The notes under the pieces: generated by a model | Seen by the model: only the letters and a program-made list of their open reading frames with translations | Told to the model about the DNA's origin: nothing | Databases searched by the model: none | Position numbers and translations under genes: made by a program | Shown: positions 1-12,169 of the stretch, piece by piece | How the letters are laid out: every line of letters begins with the position of its first letter | How positions within the stretch are numbered: the stretch's first letter is position 1 | Assembly (NCBI GenBank): GCA_029204225.1 | Contig: MU832042.1 | Span: 26,233-90,232 of the forward strand | Direction: 5' to 3' | DNA: 64,000 nt | Origin: Diphasiastrum complanatum | Taxonomy: Eukaryota; Streptophyta; Lycopodiopsida; Lycopodiales; Lycopodiaceae

Positions 1-3000
1 GGAAAAAACTTAAATGATTAGATACTCTATTATTATAGTGTTCATGACCAGCCAAGCAATGTAGTATGACGGAAAGAAATCTCCTATCTTTTATTTTTAC
101 AACAGCCAGCCAGCCAGCCTTAATTCATCCCCTGAACGTCTCACTCTGCGCATGTGAACGTTATCATAAAAAACTGAAATCAATGTCTCGCTCAATTTTC
201 TCTTAGAATATACATTGCTTAGTTTCCATGATCTTTCTTGAGAACTGCTCTCTTGCGATGCTTAATTCAAGAACAGATTGATGGCAGTAGTTAAATCGTT
301 ATGATAACAGCTACATTTCCTGACAAAAGCTCTGAGAAGATCTAGAGAAGGAAACTTAAAATTGTCGAAACTGCATTCCTTCTGTATCACTCCACCCATT
401 ATCCGTCAAATAACACCAACACACCAGGCAGATTTTGATACCTGACGGATAGGTTGACGATACAGACGCGAGAACATGCAATCCAGCTTTCGTCATTTTA
501 CAGATTAGTCTAGATCTCTTCACTCAACCGCTGAATATTATAAATCACAATTGGGTGGGCAATGCTCGGAAAAAGGTTTCAACCAACTTTTAAATGAAGG
601 ATTAGAAGGAAGCCTTTAACTTTAAAATTTAAATTTAGTGAATTTTTAACAAGTTAAAAACCTACAAATCTAAAATTAAGTGATAAAATGGGGGCACCCT
701 CTGAGGGCTTCCACCCAAGAATAGCATCCGCTCAAGTGCGGTGGTACCGCGCCGGAGGGCGGACACCTTTCCCCAAGGGGGCCTTCCTCCTTGTACAATG
801 GGTTTTTACTTTTAGACTTTTTTTTACATGCACTTTCTGGGTAGAAGGCACGTGTAAAAAAAGGCAAATATTTTTACGCGCACCTTTCGGCACTGGGAAG
901 GTGCCCATAAATTTTTTTTACCATAAAAAATTCTATTCTGTGACACTGCTCCAAAATGTCAAAACTGATTTTACATATATTTTAACAATTGGCATGCTGG
1001 TATTAATGAGTTTTTTTACAAGCATTAGTGGGTATATGGGATTGGCTAATATTAACAACAGTATTAACCAAGGCATGAAGGAACTTATATGTGCTTAAGT
1101 ACTTCAGTTTTTGGGGTTAATAATCAACTTGGGCTATTTTTGGCCTTGCCAATACTTGAATCAATATTTCACATGGTGAATTTTGACCCAAGCAAAACTT
1201 TCACTCGGGGGAAAAGGGGATTTGTGCTTGCATTTCAAAGATTGATCCTGTATTGTTATCCGAATGGTATCGAAAGATTTACACTATTATAAGCTTATTG
1301 CCCCCATTGGTTGTCAAAAACAAAGAACCTTTCAATACCATGTCCCGAGAATGTATGTTGTGATAGACAAAACATGATTCCTATGTTTTGATTCGTCCGT
1401 TCGAAATTAGGGTTTTGACTTATTTTGACCATAAGTAATGCTAACTATGGTTTTGACTTATATTGACCATTGACTTATCTTGACCGTAAGTGAAGTATTG
1501 CTAAATATGGTTTTGTGTAGGTGTCAATTGCATGCCTTCATGCCCTTGGAAACTTCTATTTCCAATCGTGGGAGATGCTTGGATTGAAAATAGGTTTTTC
1601 AAGAGAGAGAATTTGTTAATTTGAGACAGGTTTATGGTGGGAATTTTAGGGCGACGACTTAAAGTATGTAGAGAATGTCAGTTGAGAGAGAGATAGTATA
1701 AATGATAGTGATATTCACCCAACATTAAAATACCGTTTAGATTTAGGTAGAATGTCATATGAGCAATGTTATATTTTGTAATGCCATCTTGTTAATATGT
1801 TGTGGCTTCATATGTTGGCATTTGTGCAGCATGACATTGTCGATAATGATCAAAAAAACTTTTGACATTCCTTGCAACACATAGTATACTCTTGTCCACA
1901 ACTTTCATATCTTCCCTTTGTCAATTGCAATATATATGTTGTGCAAGCATGCAACTTGCAATAGGACTCTTGTCAATAACATTGACCCAAAAGACTTGAG
2001 GTGGCACATAAAATTAATATTATAGTCAGAATTGTCACAATCTAAGTTCTTGTAAATAAATATCTCAACATTTTTGAAGATATTTTGCAATATCTATTGT
2101 GATCTTGTTCATAAACATATTTCACGACTTGTGAGTCATTTATTATACAACGAACTTTATGCATTCTAACTGGGCTTTAATATGGAACATATTTTAACCA
2201 TCATGCCGACTCACTCACCTCCAAGTTCACTAAATTCTAACCATTTATATTCAATCCAAACATTTTTATGGGCAAGCTCTTTATGGGATTCTATATATAC
2301 GTAGATGGCTGAGAAGTATTGATGCTTTAGAGTTTCAAGAGTATTAATGGACCATCTATCAACAGTAAAGTCTAGAAATGGGAATGTGTTTAATCCACGA
2401 AAAATGTAGTGGAAATACTTAAAAACACTAGACAAATGTATGATAATAATTATAACACATTCACAACTATTAACCCACAGGGTGTAAGCAACAATATGTT
2501 TAATAATAGAAAAATGTGAATCTATAGAAGAAATTGCAATTTAAAATTTACAATGGCAATACCAAAGAAAATTTAAACTCACATAAAGGTCACGATTGAA
2601 AATTTTAACAAGAGAATATACCAAAAAATCGAAACCAATTGCTCAACAATCTATACCACTAATATATAGAGATAGCTTGATTTCCCAAAAATGCTAAAAC
2701 CAATAAAACGTGTTATTACTATCAAGCTAGTATAACATTCCTTCAATTTAACACTCATTCAACATTAGACAACAAAGTTCTAAAATGAGAGTAAAATTGA
2801 GAACAATCTCTTCTTGATTGTCTTGTCTCAAATCATTATAGAAGGTTGATTGGTTAGATAATATATAGAAATAGTTTTTTTAACTACTTTGCTACGTGAA
2901 TGTCATATGAAACACCACTCTAGAAAAAATTTAATGTCATACTATTGATAGGTGTCATGCATGTAGCCCAATTTACAATCATACGTTAGAAGGAAATGAC

Positions 3001-3926
3001 ATTTATTCTACCCTATGCACTTAATATAGCAACTTGTAATTCCAACACCCCTTTTCAAGGTGTATTTACTTTTCTCGAATAGATGTAAAGCCACCATTCC
3101 ATTTGCTCCAAGTTATCTAAGTTGTTGTAGCTTTCTCAATCTGCTAACATAACCAGATTCTCTTTTCACAAAGTTTTCTTGTAGACTGATGTAGTCGAAT
3201 TGCAAGTTTGGATCAAATATCAGCTTAACAACTTTGCAGATGTAGATCCATACTTAGAACCAAGGATGTAGATGAAACATCACAGTAATTAACTTCCTCA
3301 TCCTACTATAACAATATAGATTCCATATTTCTCTCCCATGTAACAATTACTAAGAGGTGATGAAGGGCCTTGGCAATTTGTGAGTAGATCTTCTATGAGT
3401 TTAGCAATGTCATTTGCCCAAGGAAAGGTAGCATATGGCGTGTGGCATGTATCTAGTTACACAATGTAGACATTATTGATATTTTAATAGAAGCATACAG
3501 GGAGATGAAATTCAAACACAAACTGTTAATAAATTGCTCACAGAAATCAGAAACAGTTGAACGAAAAAATGATAATGATTATTGAATGATCCGAAATAGA
3601 CGCATAATGAGGAAATCTGAGTATAGACTGTAAATCTTTCTTCTGCACTATTGGAGCAAAAGAATAAGAGGGTGTCGTGTGTGAGAAACAAAAATAGCTC
3701 GAAAAGAAAGACAAACACAAATGAGAAACGAAACTCGAACGAAAAGTGTTCATGCGCAGCGGAATGAGCTATATGACTCTTTCCCTAAGCATGTTGCGAT
3801 CTGGCTATTTTTGTCTCTTATAGCAGAACGTTCAAAATAAGCTTTTCCTTCTCATTTCGTTATAATTCTATATTTTTGTGTTGCGATCCAGTGTTTTCAA
3901 CAAATGCATCGTGAATCGTTTAAGCA
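1..3926. other. AT-rich intergenic DNA, no supported gene
   Basis: I see no gene with recognisable domains here. A plus frame is open at 688-1098 and another at 1089-1292, but both are AT-rich with no family resemblance. The only GC-rich island is at about 690-790. A short inverted pair, GCACCTT/AAGGTGC, lies near 882-906. The remaining open frames on the minus strand, for example 1905-2090 and 3512-3753, have low-complexity composition and are probably chance. Confidence 0.6.
1411..1508. repeat. imperfect tandem duplication
   Basis: Two neighbouring copies of a segment starting with GGTTTTGACTTAT and containing TTGACC and TAAGT are visible, the first at 1411-1448. The second copy, 1449-1508, carries a further internal duplication of the GACTTAT-TTGACC block. 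There is no coding potential. It is a small local duplication in intergenic DNA. Confidence 0.6.
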
Positions 3927-4511
3927 ATGATCGGAGGTGACACAGTTGATGAGCGGACGTGCTTTGTGGAGACAATAAATTTTTATTTTCAATCGGTCGA
4001 TATGCAAAAGGAAGAGGGAAAGTTGATGAACTGGCATCTTGAATGTGAGTCTGATCTGTCAAATTGGGTCACAGATGAGTGTGATGGTGATCAAAGCTTC
4101 CGGGATTCTTTCTACCACAGTGGAACGGATTGGTCTTCTCTTTACTCATTGGATGATTATGGCATTCCGTATTCAAACAATGAGGCTCACATTTGCAGAG
4201 GCGATAGTGGTGTTGTAAGAATTGTTGGTGATACTTATAAGCTGAGCTCATGGCAAGAGCAAACACAAAGTATGCAGTTATCTATGTCTGGAATAGATTC
4301 TCCCTGCTCCTCAAAAGTAGCTATCAAGGAATCCAATCTCGTAGGTCAACAACGGGGGTTATCTAAGTGGCTTCAGGTGTGGGAGGGAAGTTTGTGCAGG
4401 CTAATCTGTTTGCTTTTTTGTGGCCGAGCCTACCAGCTCGCAAGCGATCGACCATCACGAACAAGAACAGACAGATTCATTGAAAGAAAACAAGTTAGCT
4501 GTTATCCCTAA
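3927..4511 (+). CDS. orphan acidic protein, possibly a first exon
   Basis: This 194-residue frame starts at an ATG and is the only clearly gene-like ORF in the first 8 kb. The protein is acidic and rich in Trp, Ser and Asp in its first 140 residues (segments such as WHLECESDLSNW and GTDWSSLYSLDDYGIPYS), and more basic at the C-terminus. No signal peptide, membrane segment or known domain is seen. A GTAGGT near 4340 could be a splice donor, in which case the basic tail is intron read-through. A different frame is open downstream from 4534 to 4695 and could be a following exon. I do not recognise the family. It may be a young or lineage-restricted gene, or a chance ORF. Confidence 0.4.
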   Translation: MIGGDTVDERTCFVETINFYFQSVDMQKEEGKLMNWHLECESDLSNWVTDECDGDQSFRDSFYHSGTDWSSLYSLDDYGIPYSNNEAHICRGDSGVVRIVGDTYKLSSWQEQTQSMQLSMSGIDSPCSSKVAIKESNLVGQQRGLSKWLQVWEGSLCRLICLLFCGRAYQLASDRPSRTRTDRFIERKQVSCYP

Positions 4512-4699
4512 TTTTGTAGTCAAATTCAGGTGAAACAAGCCTGTCGAAGCTCTTAGTCATTCAAAATGTCAGAAGACAAGTGCTTTCAATAGTGCGGTTT
4601 CCAAAGTTCGTGGTGCAGATTCAGATGTAGGCTTGGGTCAGATATCTCGAGCTTGTCCTTTTTTTACAAGAAGATACCTTGGTAACTTTTGCTAATCGT

Positions 4700-6029
4700 T
4701 TCCAAAACTTAGATAAAATTGAGTAATAAGATCATGATTCAAAATGACTTCATGAGGAAGGGTATTTCTTTAGCATCTATTCTAGCATTCAGAATTTGGT
4801 TGCATTCAGAATTTAGTTAATAGCTAAAGAAACATGTTTGGTGTCCTACCTATGATAGGGGACCTACTCTAGAGGGATCAATAAATAACTTGAAAATACT
4901 AGTATGACTACCACATCCATCTCCTATTTTCAATTTAGGCAAAGATTTTAATAGAACAATAATTAGAAAAATAGATTAACAATTTTAATTCATAGCTTTT
5001 GTTTTTCCATGTAATTTACAAAGTAGAGTTATAAATCATTTTTGAAATACATCGCTTTTGTATATTTGCAAGAACATGAAAAAAGAATTATATAAATCAT
5101 TAGAAAGTCTAATTGAATGTAAAATTACATATGCTAACATGCTGATAATTATTTGATGCTCATAACGAATCAATTATCGATTCTAAATTGTAACCATTAA
5201 TTCAAAAATTTGAATTCCAAACGCTAAGTAACAAAATCTATTTTCATAATTTAGATTCCAAAAATATAGAATAAGGAATTATTGTTTGAAAGAACAGTCC
5301 GCAGGCTTTGTAGACTATTTGGGATATTTCATGGCAATTTGCAGATCGCAATTTCGAATTTCATTTTTCATATTGCATTGGTGTTTGGGAGAAAGGCAAA
5401 TTTCCTAGTTTATAAAATTGAGAGGAAAATCGCCACCTCTCTTTGCCATCTTACACTTGATCAAAAGGATGGCTCTTTAACAACTAACTTTTTCTAACAA
5501 ACACTAACATTGTGAAAACATCTCAAAAATTGTACAAAGCTTGCTTAGTGTTCTTTCAAAAGATTTTTTGTAAAATGTCTATGAAAAGAATAATTTCCTA
5601 TTCTGGTTTTAGATTTAGTACTACAATTTTCAAAACAAACCGATTACAATTATTTCAAGGAATTCTCTCTTTCTATCATTTGAACCATCGAGCTAGCTTC
5701 TAAAAAAGCTTTGTTTATTTCAGGATCAATCCTTGCCAATTTCAATAATTACCATGTAGAAAGATAAAGGATTAGAGTTAGTAATTGACATCAACAATAT
5801 TTTTATGTATCCTTATCAATGAAACTACAATAGATCCAAATTTAGAAATTCCATTTTAGATGTCATTTATATCATAAGATAATGCTTAGAGAAACAAAAA
5901 GATATTCTTTTTAATATTAAATCTACTTATTTTATTTTCATAGATTAGAAAGTCCACACATGTCACATACCCGCATATGCACATGTGTTTCTAAATTTAA
6001 ATCTACTTAATATATCATAAATTTTATGC
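4700..6029. other. AT-rich intergenic DNA
   Basis: No gene is supported. Short plus frames at 5282-5497 and 5512-5703 have no recognisable motif and their composition follows the surrounding AT-rich DNA. Confidence 0.6.
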
Positions 6030-6032
6030 ATG

Positions 6033-6140
<108 letters not shown>

Positions 6141-6766
6141 CCATATAGCTTTTGTAAACAGAGAAGTCTAGAATATCAATTTTTTGCTCACAAACAAAAA
6201 ACCATCACCATTACCGGTTTCTAAACCACGTTAAAACAAAAGCTCACATTGCAAATTATAGAGGGGATGAAACGAAATTCAGCGTCACAGTCAATTGTAT
6301 ACGAAGTACCACGGTATGTCCATTATCAATCTAAAACTGAAAATGGAAGCCTGTAATTTGTGTCTTACATGTTTGCTTTGTCTGCTCTAATTGTGTTGTC
6401 CGAATTAGGCGGCTTGAGTGTTGTTTTGTGTTGTGTTGTGTTGCAAGCTTGATCAAGATTGTAGGATGACGAACGATGACAGTCGATGGTGGCCAGGGTG
6501 TGCGTTTAACTCAGTCACTTGGTAGATGACTTAGCAACAAAATGAGTTTTTCTACTCAGCTTCATTTATGGAGTTCTCTTGTAGCTTTTTGTTTCTAATT
6601 GTTTGCAAATTGATTGACACTTCTGATTGTAAATAAATTAGTTTACATTTGTCAACTAAGTACCGGTGGATCTATGTTGCTGATTAGAACTCTTCAGAAT
6701 CTTTTATACACTTGTACCAGACAAATTAATATATAACGATCCTGGTGTTACACTACAATTTTTTGT

Positions 6767-6816
6767 GGCCGGGGTCGATGTCTTATGTGTGGGCCGGGGT
6801 CGATGTCTTATGTGTG
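6767..6816. repeat. 25-bp exact tandem duplication
   Basis: A 25-bp unit beginning GGCCGGGGTCGATG is present twice, head to tail, with no mismatch (6767-6791 and 6792-6816). It is GC-richer than its surroundings. The perfect identity points to a recent slippage or duplication event. Confidence 0.9.
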
Positions 6817-6819
6817 TTC

Positions 6820-8590
6820 GGTTGTGCTTTTTGTTGTAGTCTACTAGACCTTGATTTTGTATTGAGCTTCGTGCATATTTGTTTGAAACATGTTCTTTCA
6901 TTCATATTTTTGATGCTCTCCAACGAATCACGCTATAGTATGCTATTTTTCTTTTACATTGTTGTTTTAACTAGTTTGTCGATTCTTATGTTAAGACGCA
7001 TTTCTATTCAATTTCAGACATATATTGCTTGTCTTGCGCATACTTTTGTAGTAGCGAACAAACTAGTATATCATACTATATTAGACTTAGAGAAAGCAGA
7101 TGCATCTTTTTCATTTATCTTGTTCCTTTTTATAGAAGTAATTCTGTAGCTACTTATCATTATTTCATTGTTTTTAATGAATACTTAAAGATATTCACTC
7201 GCTACCTATACGTTCGTTCAAATAATAATGATACTTTGGATTTGTTTTATAAAGTGAATGTTTCATTCTCATGCTTAATAACTTGGTTGCAATATTGATT
7301 GAAAGGCCATTAAAGGTGCTCTAACTACTAATTCTTGCTAAGAATAAAAAATGTCAAACATTTTACAATTTCTTCTCATGTTTTCATGAATACATAATCA
7401 AGTGATGAAAGTTGTGAAGTTGTATATCAGTACTTGGTATTTATTATTAATATTTATAAATACATTCTATATTTATTGGAGTGATATTTTTTAAAATTAT
7501 TCAAAAAAATAGAATAGCAACTTTGTATCAATGGCAAGTTAAATATATAAAGTCAATATATGTACAAGATTATGTTAATTGCAATTTCAATTTGCTTTGT
7601 AGATGTGAAATTGAAGTGAAAGCTTTTTATTTGAAATTTGAAAATAGAAATTGAACGTGTGTTGCATTAGAATTTTTCAATATGGAATTCCATGATGCTC
7701 GCCCTCATCTCGCACTGGCTTCCTTTTGGCGTCCGAGAACATGCAATAGAGAACAGATAGCACTCTAGTCCTATGATTAGGTCAGCGCCAACAATCACAT
7801 GTTCGTTTGAGAACATTCATTAGAGAACAAAGAGCACAGTATGATTAGGTTTTGCATCGAAAGCATGGTCTCACTATTCCAAGTTTGCATATTTCAATTA
7901 CGACAAGTTGGTTTGTTCCATTTTGAGTCTATACATTCAATGTGCTTTATGTAGAGCAATATCATATCAATCATTAGTTAACCTCTATTATACTTTGAAA
8001 TTCAAGAAAGCATGGAACTATACAAAAATGCTTATACAGAACATATATAACTCAATATCGCACGATTTCAATTAGTCTTTAAAATTTTGACTCGAATTGG
8101 GACAAAATTGAGTTGCTAGTTGAGTAATATGCAGCTTCAAGCATGTCTTTGTTTAGAGTCATTGAAGAAGCAAATTACAAGAGGATTGGAGAGGTGTCAT
8201 TCGTTGCTAGAGAGCTATTTTTTTTATAAGTACGAGAAACTTCAACGTGTATTTGATCTCTCAACTACTGTAGAGACACATTCCAAGAAGATTGGGAAGC
8301 CTCCATCGCTGTCATAGGAGCTATTTCTAACTCACTAGCAATATGTTTAATCATTGTTGGATTACTGATGGAAGAAGCCTTTGCTGCTTGGTAATCATCT
8401 AGAGCAGGCCAATAGCAGAGAGCGCGGCCTCCCAGAAAACAAATAAGGAGCTAGAGAGCGATCTGCAAGCAGTAGAGAAGAAGAGCGAGGGCCGCGAGCA
8501 TAAGGACGAGCAGACCCACAGCCCACCATTTGCCACAAGCCTCGTGAGAGAGGCTTTTCTTGCCTCCTATTGGTGGTAAAAAAATTAAGG
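6820..8590. other. intergenic DNA with one diverged duplication
   Basis: No gene is supported. Around 7735-7850 a block with GAGAAC, a short spacer, TAGAGAACA and TATGATTAGG occurs twice about 76 bp apart with mismatches, so it is an old local duplication. Short open frames here (6745-7149, 7029-7298, 8120-8317) show no family motif. Confidence 0.55.
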
Positions 8591-8592
8591 AT

Positions 8593-8730
8593 TTCTGGCA
8601 TCCACGACCTACCTATGGTGGTTGTGGGATTAGTTCCGGATTGTTGGCATCCATGACCTATTGTGGTTGTGGGACTCGTTGCAGATTTTTGGCATCAACT
8701 ACCTACGGTGGTTGTTGGTTGATTACGGCA
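8593..8730 (+). repeat. three imperfect tandem units of about 47 bp
   Basis: Three consecutive units share a TGGCATC core, then ACCTA, then GTGGTTGT. They start near 8593, 8641 and 8687. All three stay open in one plus-strand frame, so they could encode a short peptide repeat (a T-Y-G-G-C-G-like motif), but no larger gene can be supported. Confidence 0.65.
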
Positions 8731-8779
8731 AGTTGCGGCAAAGTGCAAAGGTATATCTACATACAGGAGACAATAAATT

Positions 8780-9586
8780 TTGAAGTACACAGTTTGTGTT
8801 TGGCTAGTCTTGCAAGATGATTCCAACCACAAATGTCCACCTTCTCCTTCTTCTTCTCAACTGCCTAGCTCGCAACGTCTTCGCATTGATAACTCACCTT
8901 CACAACATGATTCCCACGTGTTGCAACAATTTCATCGGTCTTGCAATGCCCAACCCACCTCAGATTGCCATGCAACCAATGTTGTACAACATGCTCCTCT
9001 GGTTCCTGTTTCAACCGCGCCTACTCCACCTGTTCACCACGCTGATGTGGTTCTGTATCGCCCTCCACAACGTCGTTCCTCTGACTCTCCGGCTACTTCA
9101 AATTCCTCTCTTCGTGTTCCTTGTTCTGGTTATGGCAGATTGTATGTTCAGGGGCCAGGTTTAACTTGACATCAAAAGGCCTGCTCTGCTGTTCACCAGG
9201 TTTCTTTCTTGCTTGTGACACCTGATTCTCCACATCCATCTCCTATCTCGCCGCCTGATTCTAGTTGGGCTTGGGCTCTGGCTTGGGCTCGCTCTGTTGA
9301 TGTTCCGAGTTCTCTTCATTTAGGATTGCCTCGTCCACGCCTCTATGCTCAAATCCCATTTGATTTACGTCAAGAGGTCCAACGAGCTTTGTGTGTGCCT
9401 CTGTCTCGTTTGGCCATGGACCCTTATGATCTCGCCGCATGGCATGTTTTCCTGCATTTTTCTGTGTGGTGTTTACTACTCCCACCTCGCGGTGGTAAAG
9501 GTGTCCATCGTGAGACTAGAACTCATCTTCGTTGTTTCTTTTTTGGCGATTGGGAGGATTTGCAAGACGAATTTTACTTTCGATGA
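8780..9586 (+). pseudogene. retroelement ORF fragment upstream of a lost RT (tentative)
   Basis: Two open stretches, 8780-9169 and 9209-9586, lie in the same frame with a TGA between them at about 9168, so they are probably one broken ORF. The first part is Ser/Pro-rich. The second has the string LPPRGGKG followed by HRETRTHLRCFFFGDWEDL. From memory this resembles the proline-arginine-glycine block that precedes reverse transcriptase in some plant and oomycete non-LTR-type ORFs. More stops follow after 9586, and a Copia LTR begins at about 9816, which would have cut off the RT itself. The family assignment is inference; a protein search is needed to confirm it. Confidence 0.4.
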
Positions 9587-9815
9587 AAGGCACTTGTCGC
9601 CAAACGTGAGTTGGGTCCTCCTACTCGAGAATGTTCCATTGATGCTTGTGTTCTTCGCTAAACTTCAGTGTAAGGCACCTTCGCCTTTTTCGTCTTCTTC
9701 GCTATCTTTAGGGATTTACACATCTTAAGTCTAAGGGCACCTTCGGGAGTTGCATACCTGCAGTCTAAAGGGCACCTTTGGGTTTTTCGCATTTTTTGCT
9801 ACATTGGCAGACTGA

Positions 9816-10241
9816 TGTTGCAAACTTATTATCAACCCTAAAATAGGTGGAGAAACAAATATCCTAAGGGCGGTTACCAACTTTTGTATAGGTGCAAAAC
9901 TGAAGTAAATGGCAGTTAAGGCATATAGATATTTGTCTCTCAACATTTGTAAATATATATACTAGCTGAATCAAGCTATGTAAGTGTTAATTGAATTTCT
10001 CTTTCAATCAGAGTTATCTGTAGCCAGCGTTATCACGCTCAACAAGCTGAAGTTATTACTTCAAGCTATTGTACTCACTGTTGATTTTTATCAGACACTA
10101 CTGCGTCGTTCATTTGCACATTTTGTATGAATTCTTCTACTTGAATATTTCTGCTGTTAACTGTGGTGTTTCCGTTCCTACACGCCGCACTCTAATCCTC
10201 GAGCTTCCGCTGCCGCTCACACGTCCCGCTGTTTTACAACA
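9816..10241 (+). mobile_element. 5' LTR of Copia relic 1
   Basis: The right end is firm: the sequence ends in CA directly before a tRNA-iMet-type primer-binding site at 10242. The left end is my choice of the nearest TGTTG upstream, which gives 426 bp. A TATA-like stretch (AAATATATATACT) lies near 9950. No matching 3' LTR is found in the window, so this element is truncated downstream. Confidence 0.6.
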
Positions 10242-10253
10242 TGGTATCAGAGC
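10242..10253 (+). other. Copia primer-binding site (tRNA-iMet type)
   Basis: TGGTATCAGAGC, the standard plant Ty1/copia primer-binding site complementary to the 3' end of initiator tRNA-Met, follows directly after an LTR CA end. It sets the element on the plus strand. Confidence 0.92.
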
Positions 10254-10384
10254 GGGCATTTCAGTAATCTGCATTTCTCCTGCAGATTATCAGTCTTGTT
10301 TCTACCAAGACGTCTTTCTAGCAAACACGCAGCCAACAGTATTCCGACAATTGTTGTTTCTACCAACGAACTCGTTCAACCAGA

Positions 10385-10658
10385 ATGGATCCATCATCTA
10401 GTTCATCTCTCACTGACAAACTTGATGGAGATAACTACCATCTCTGGAAATTCAAGATGAAGGTTATACTTCTAGCCAAAGAACTATGGGACATCGTTGA
10501 TGGCACAGAGCTCAAACCAGAAGGTAATGCAGCCATCATCACCAAGTGGAGACTGAGAGATGGCAAAGCATTTGCCGTGATCACCCTCAACATCAAGGAT
10601 ACTCAGATCAGCCGAATATGTGCTGCTCAGACTGCTAAGGATGCATGGACGCAGATAG
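10385..10658 (+). pseudogene. Copia gag, N-terminal part only
   Basis: The ORF starts 131 bp after the PBS and encodes the start of a Ty1/copia gag. The segment DGDNYHLWKFKMK, and KDAW near the end, match the pattern of the UBN2/Retrotran_gag_2 family. Only about 90 residues remain. The frame stops where sequence of a different LTR family begins at about 10659, so the rest of gag, the zinc knuckle, protease and most of the integrase are missing. Confidence 0.85.
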
Positions 10659-11387
10659 TGTTTTGAGCCACCTCAACACCTTCAAGAATCTTATGATCTA
10701 GTATAGAATTTAATGGCTTACTCACAATCTAGCATGCTAAGAATCAGAGAATGATAGCTTTGATCTCAAGAGAGCAAAAGTACAAGAATTTAGTGTATGA
10801 GCATAAGCCTCAACACGAGTTAGAGAGAGAAAGAGAGAGATTTTCAAGCAAATATTGGTGTAGATCCAAAATGGCATGGAATAGCTTCAAAGCTTAGTTC
10901 TTCATCAAAGTTTATGAGAATAGCTACACATATTTATGGAGTTTGAGGTATCTCGAGGTAGAACCACATCCATCCACCTTTCATTCACATCTAAAGTGAA
11001 AACTAGAGTCCAAGTGACATTTGTCACATCTCATGCATGCATTTCTACCTATTTTTGCCAAATGACAGTTTTCTATCTAGAATTGTACAAATCACCATGC
11101 ATGTGTCCATTTCACTTTGTGCATGCCTTGCATGTCACTATGGATCACTTACAACAATTGCATGTGATATGCCACGAGTTTCTACAAGCATATTAATGCC
11201 ATTTCTATGTCTACAATCTATATGCAAGTTGTATACTACCAACTAGACTTGAGAAACCCATATAGCTCGAGTTCCTTCTAGGCCAAATTTGGCATTTACA
11301 TTATGAAACAACATACTTGCATAGTAAAAAGTTTGTAGCAAGCCTAAAGTCAAGATAGATGATTTTTCAATGTCAACACATCAGAGG
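10659..11387. mobile_element. solo LTR of the family found at 46-52 kb
   Basis: This 729-bp block begins TG and ends CA (TGTCAACA) and can be followed line by line against the two LTRs at 46068-46838 and 51400-52166. Shared features include CACAATCTAGCATGCTAAG near the left and the ACATACTTGCAT block near the right. It is clearly more diverged than those two are from each other. Flanking 5-mers (GATAG left, CATCA right) do not match, and the Copia coding sequence does not resume at the point it left off. The block therefore sits at a deletion or recombination junction, not a clean insertion. Confidence 0.8.
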
Positions 11388-12168
11388 GCCGAAGTTCAAC
11401 CCAGAAGGTCAAACAGGTCCAGACAACCTCCATCCAGATTTATGGATGATCCAGCCTGCTACTTCATGTAGGAACCAAACATAGTTGCTGAGGCGATGTC
11501 TACTCCTGATGCTGACCAGTGAAAGAAGCAATGGACACCGAATTCGATTCTCTTATGGAGAATCAAACAGGGACCTCATTGAGCTGCCAAAGGACCGAAA
11601 ACCAATTCCATGCAAATGGATATTCAAGGCAAAGCACGACGCTGAAGGAATTCTAAATCATTACAAGGCCAGGCTAGTCGCCAAAGGCTTTTCCCAGATT
11701 CCATATCTGGATTACTCAGAAACCTTCAGCCCAATCATCAAACATGCTTCGATCCGCCTACTCCTCTCCTTTGCAATCGCAGCAAATCTTGAAGTCCACC
11801 AGATGGATGTTCAGAACGCTTTCCTCAATGGAACCATCAAAGAGGAAATCTACATGACGCAGCCAGAGGGATACGAACTCAACAACAAGCAACAACACCT
11901 TGTATGCAAAATCCACAAGGCGCTCTATGGACTAAAACGGTCACCCAGAGCCTGCTTCCAGAAGATCAACGTATTTTTTATAGATAATGGTTTTATTCCA
12001 AACTCAGCAGGTTCGAATGTCTACTTCAAGTCTGTATCAGATTACTTCATCATCATCACTCTCTACGTAGATGCCAGGAATACAAGATGACTGACATAGG
12101 TCCAGCCCACTATTGTCTCAAAATTCAAATTCAATGAGATCGAACCAGCAGACTGATCTTTATCAGTC
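11388..12168 (+). pseudogene. Copia pol: integrase-RT linker and partial RT
   Basis: The sequence resumes in the linker between integrase and RT (QPRRSNRS-type residues) and runs into Ty1/copia reverse transcriptase. Visible motifs are KARLVAKGFSQ, the QMDVQNAFLNG block that holds the first catalytic Asp, and ALYGLKRSPRACF. One base is missing near 11570, where the frame changes from the KEAMDTEFDSL stretch to the LIELPKDRKPIPCKWIF stretch. The YVDD region is hit by an internal deletion at about 12075: YVDA is followed at once by the downstream TDIG block. Homology ends near 12168 where a CACTA fragment begins in the opposite direction. RNase H and the 3' LTR are absent. This copy cannot be active. 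Confidence 0.9.
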
Positions 12169-12169
12169 A

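Noticed and set aside
688-1292. plus-strand ORFs 688-1098 and 1089-1292 as genes
   Set aside because: They have low-complexity AT-rich composition and no motif. The first overlaps a GC-rich island of unknown nature and stops soon after.
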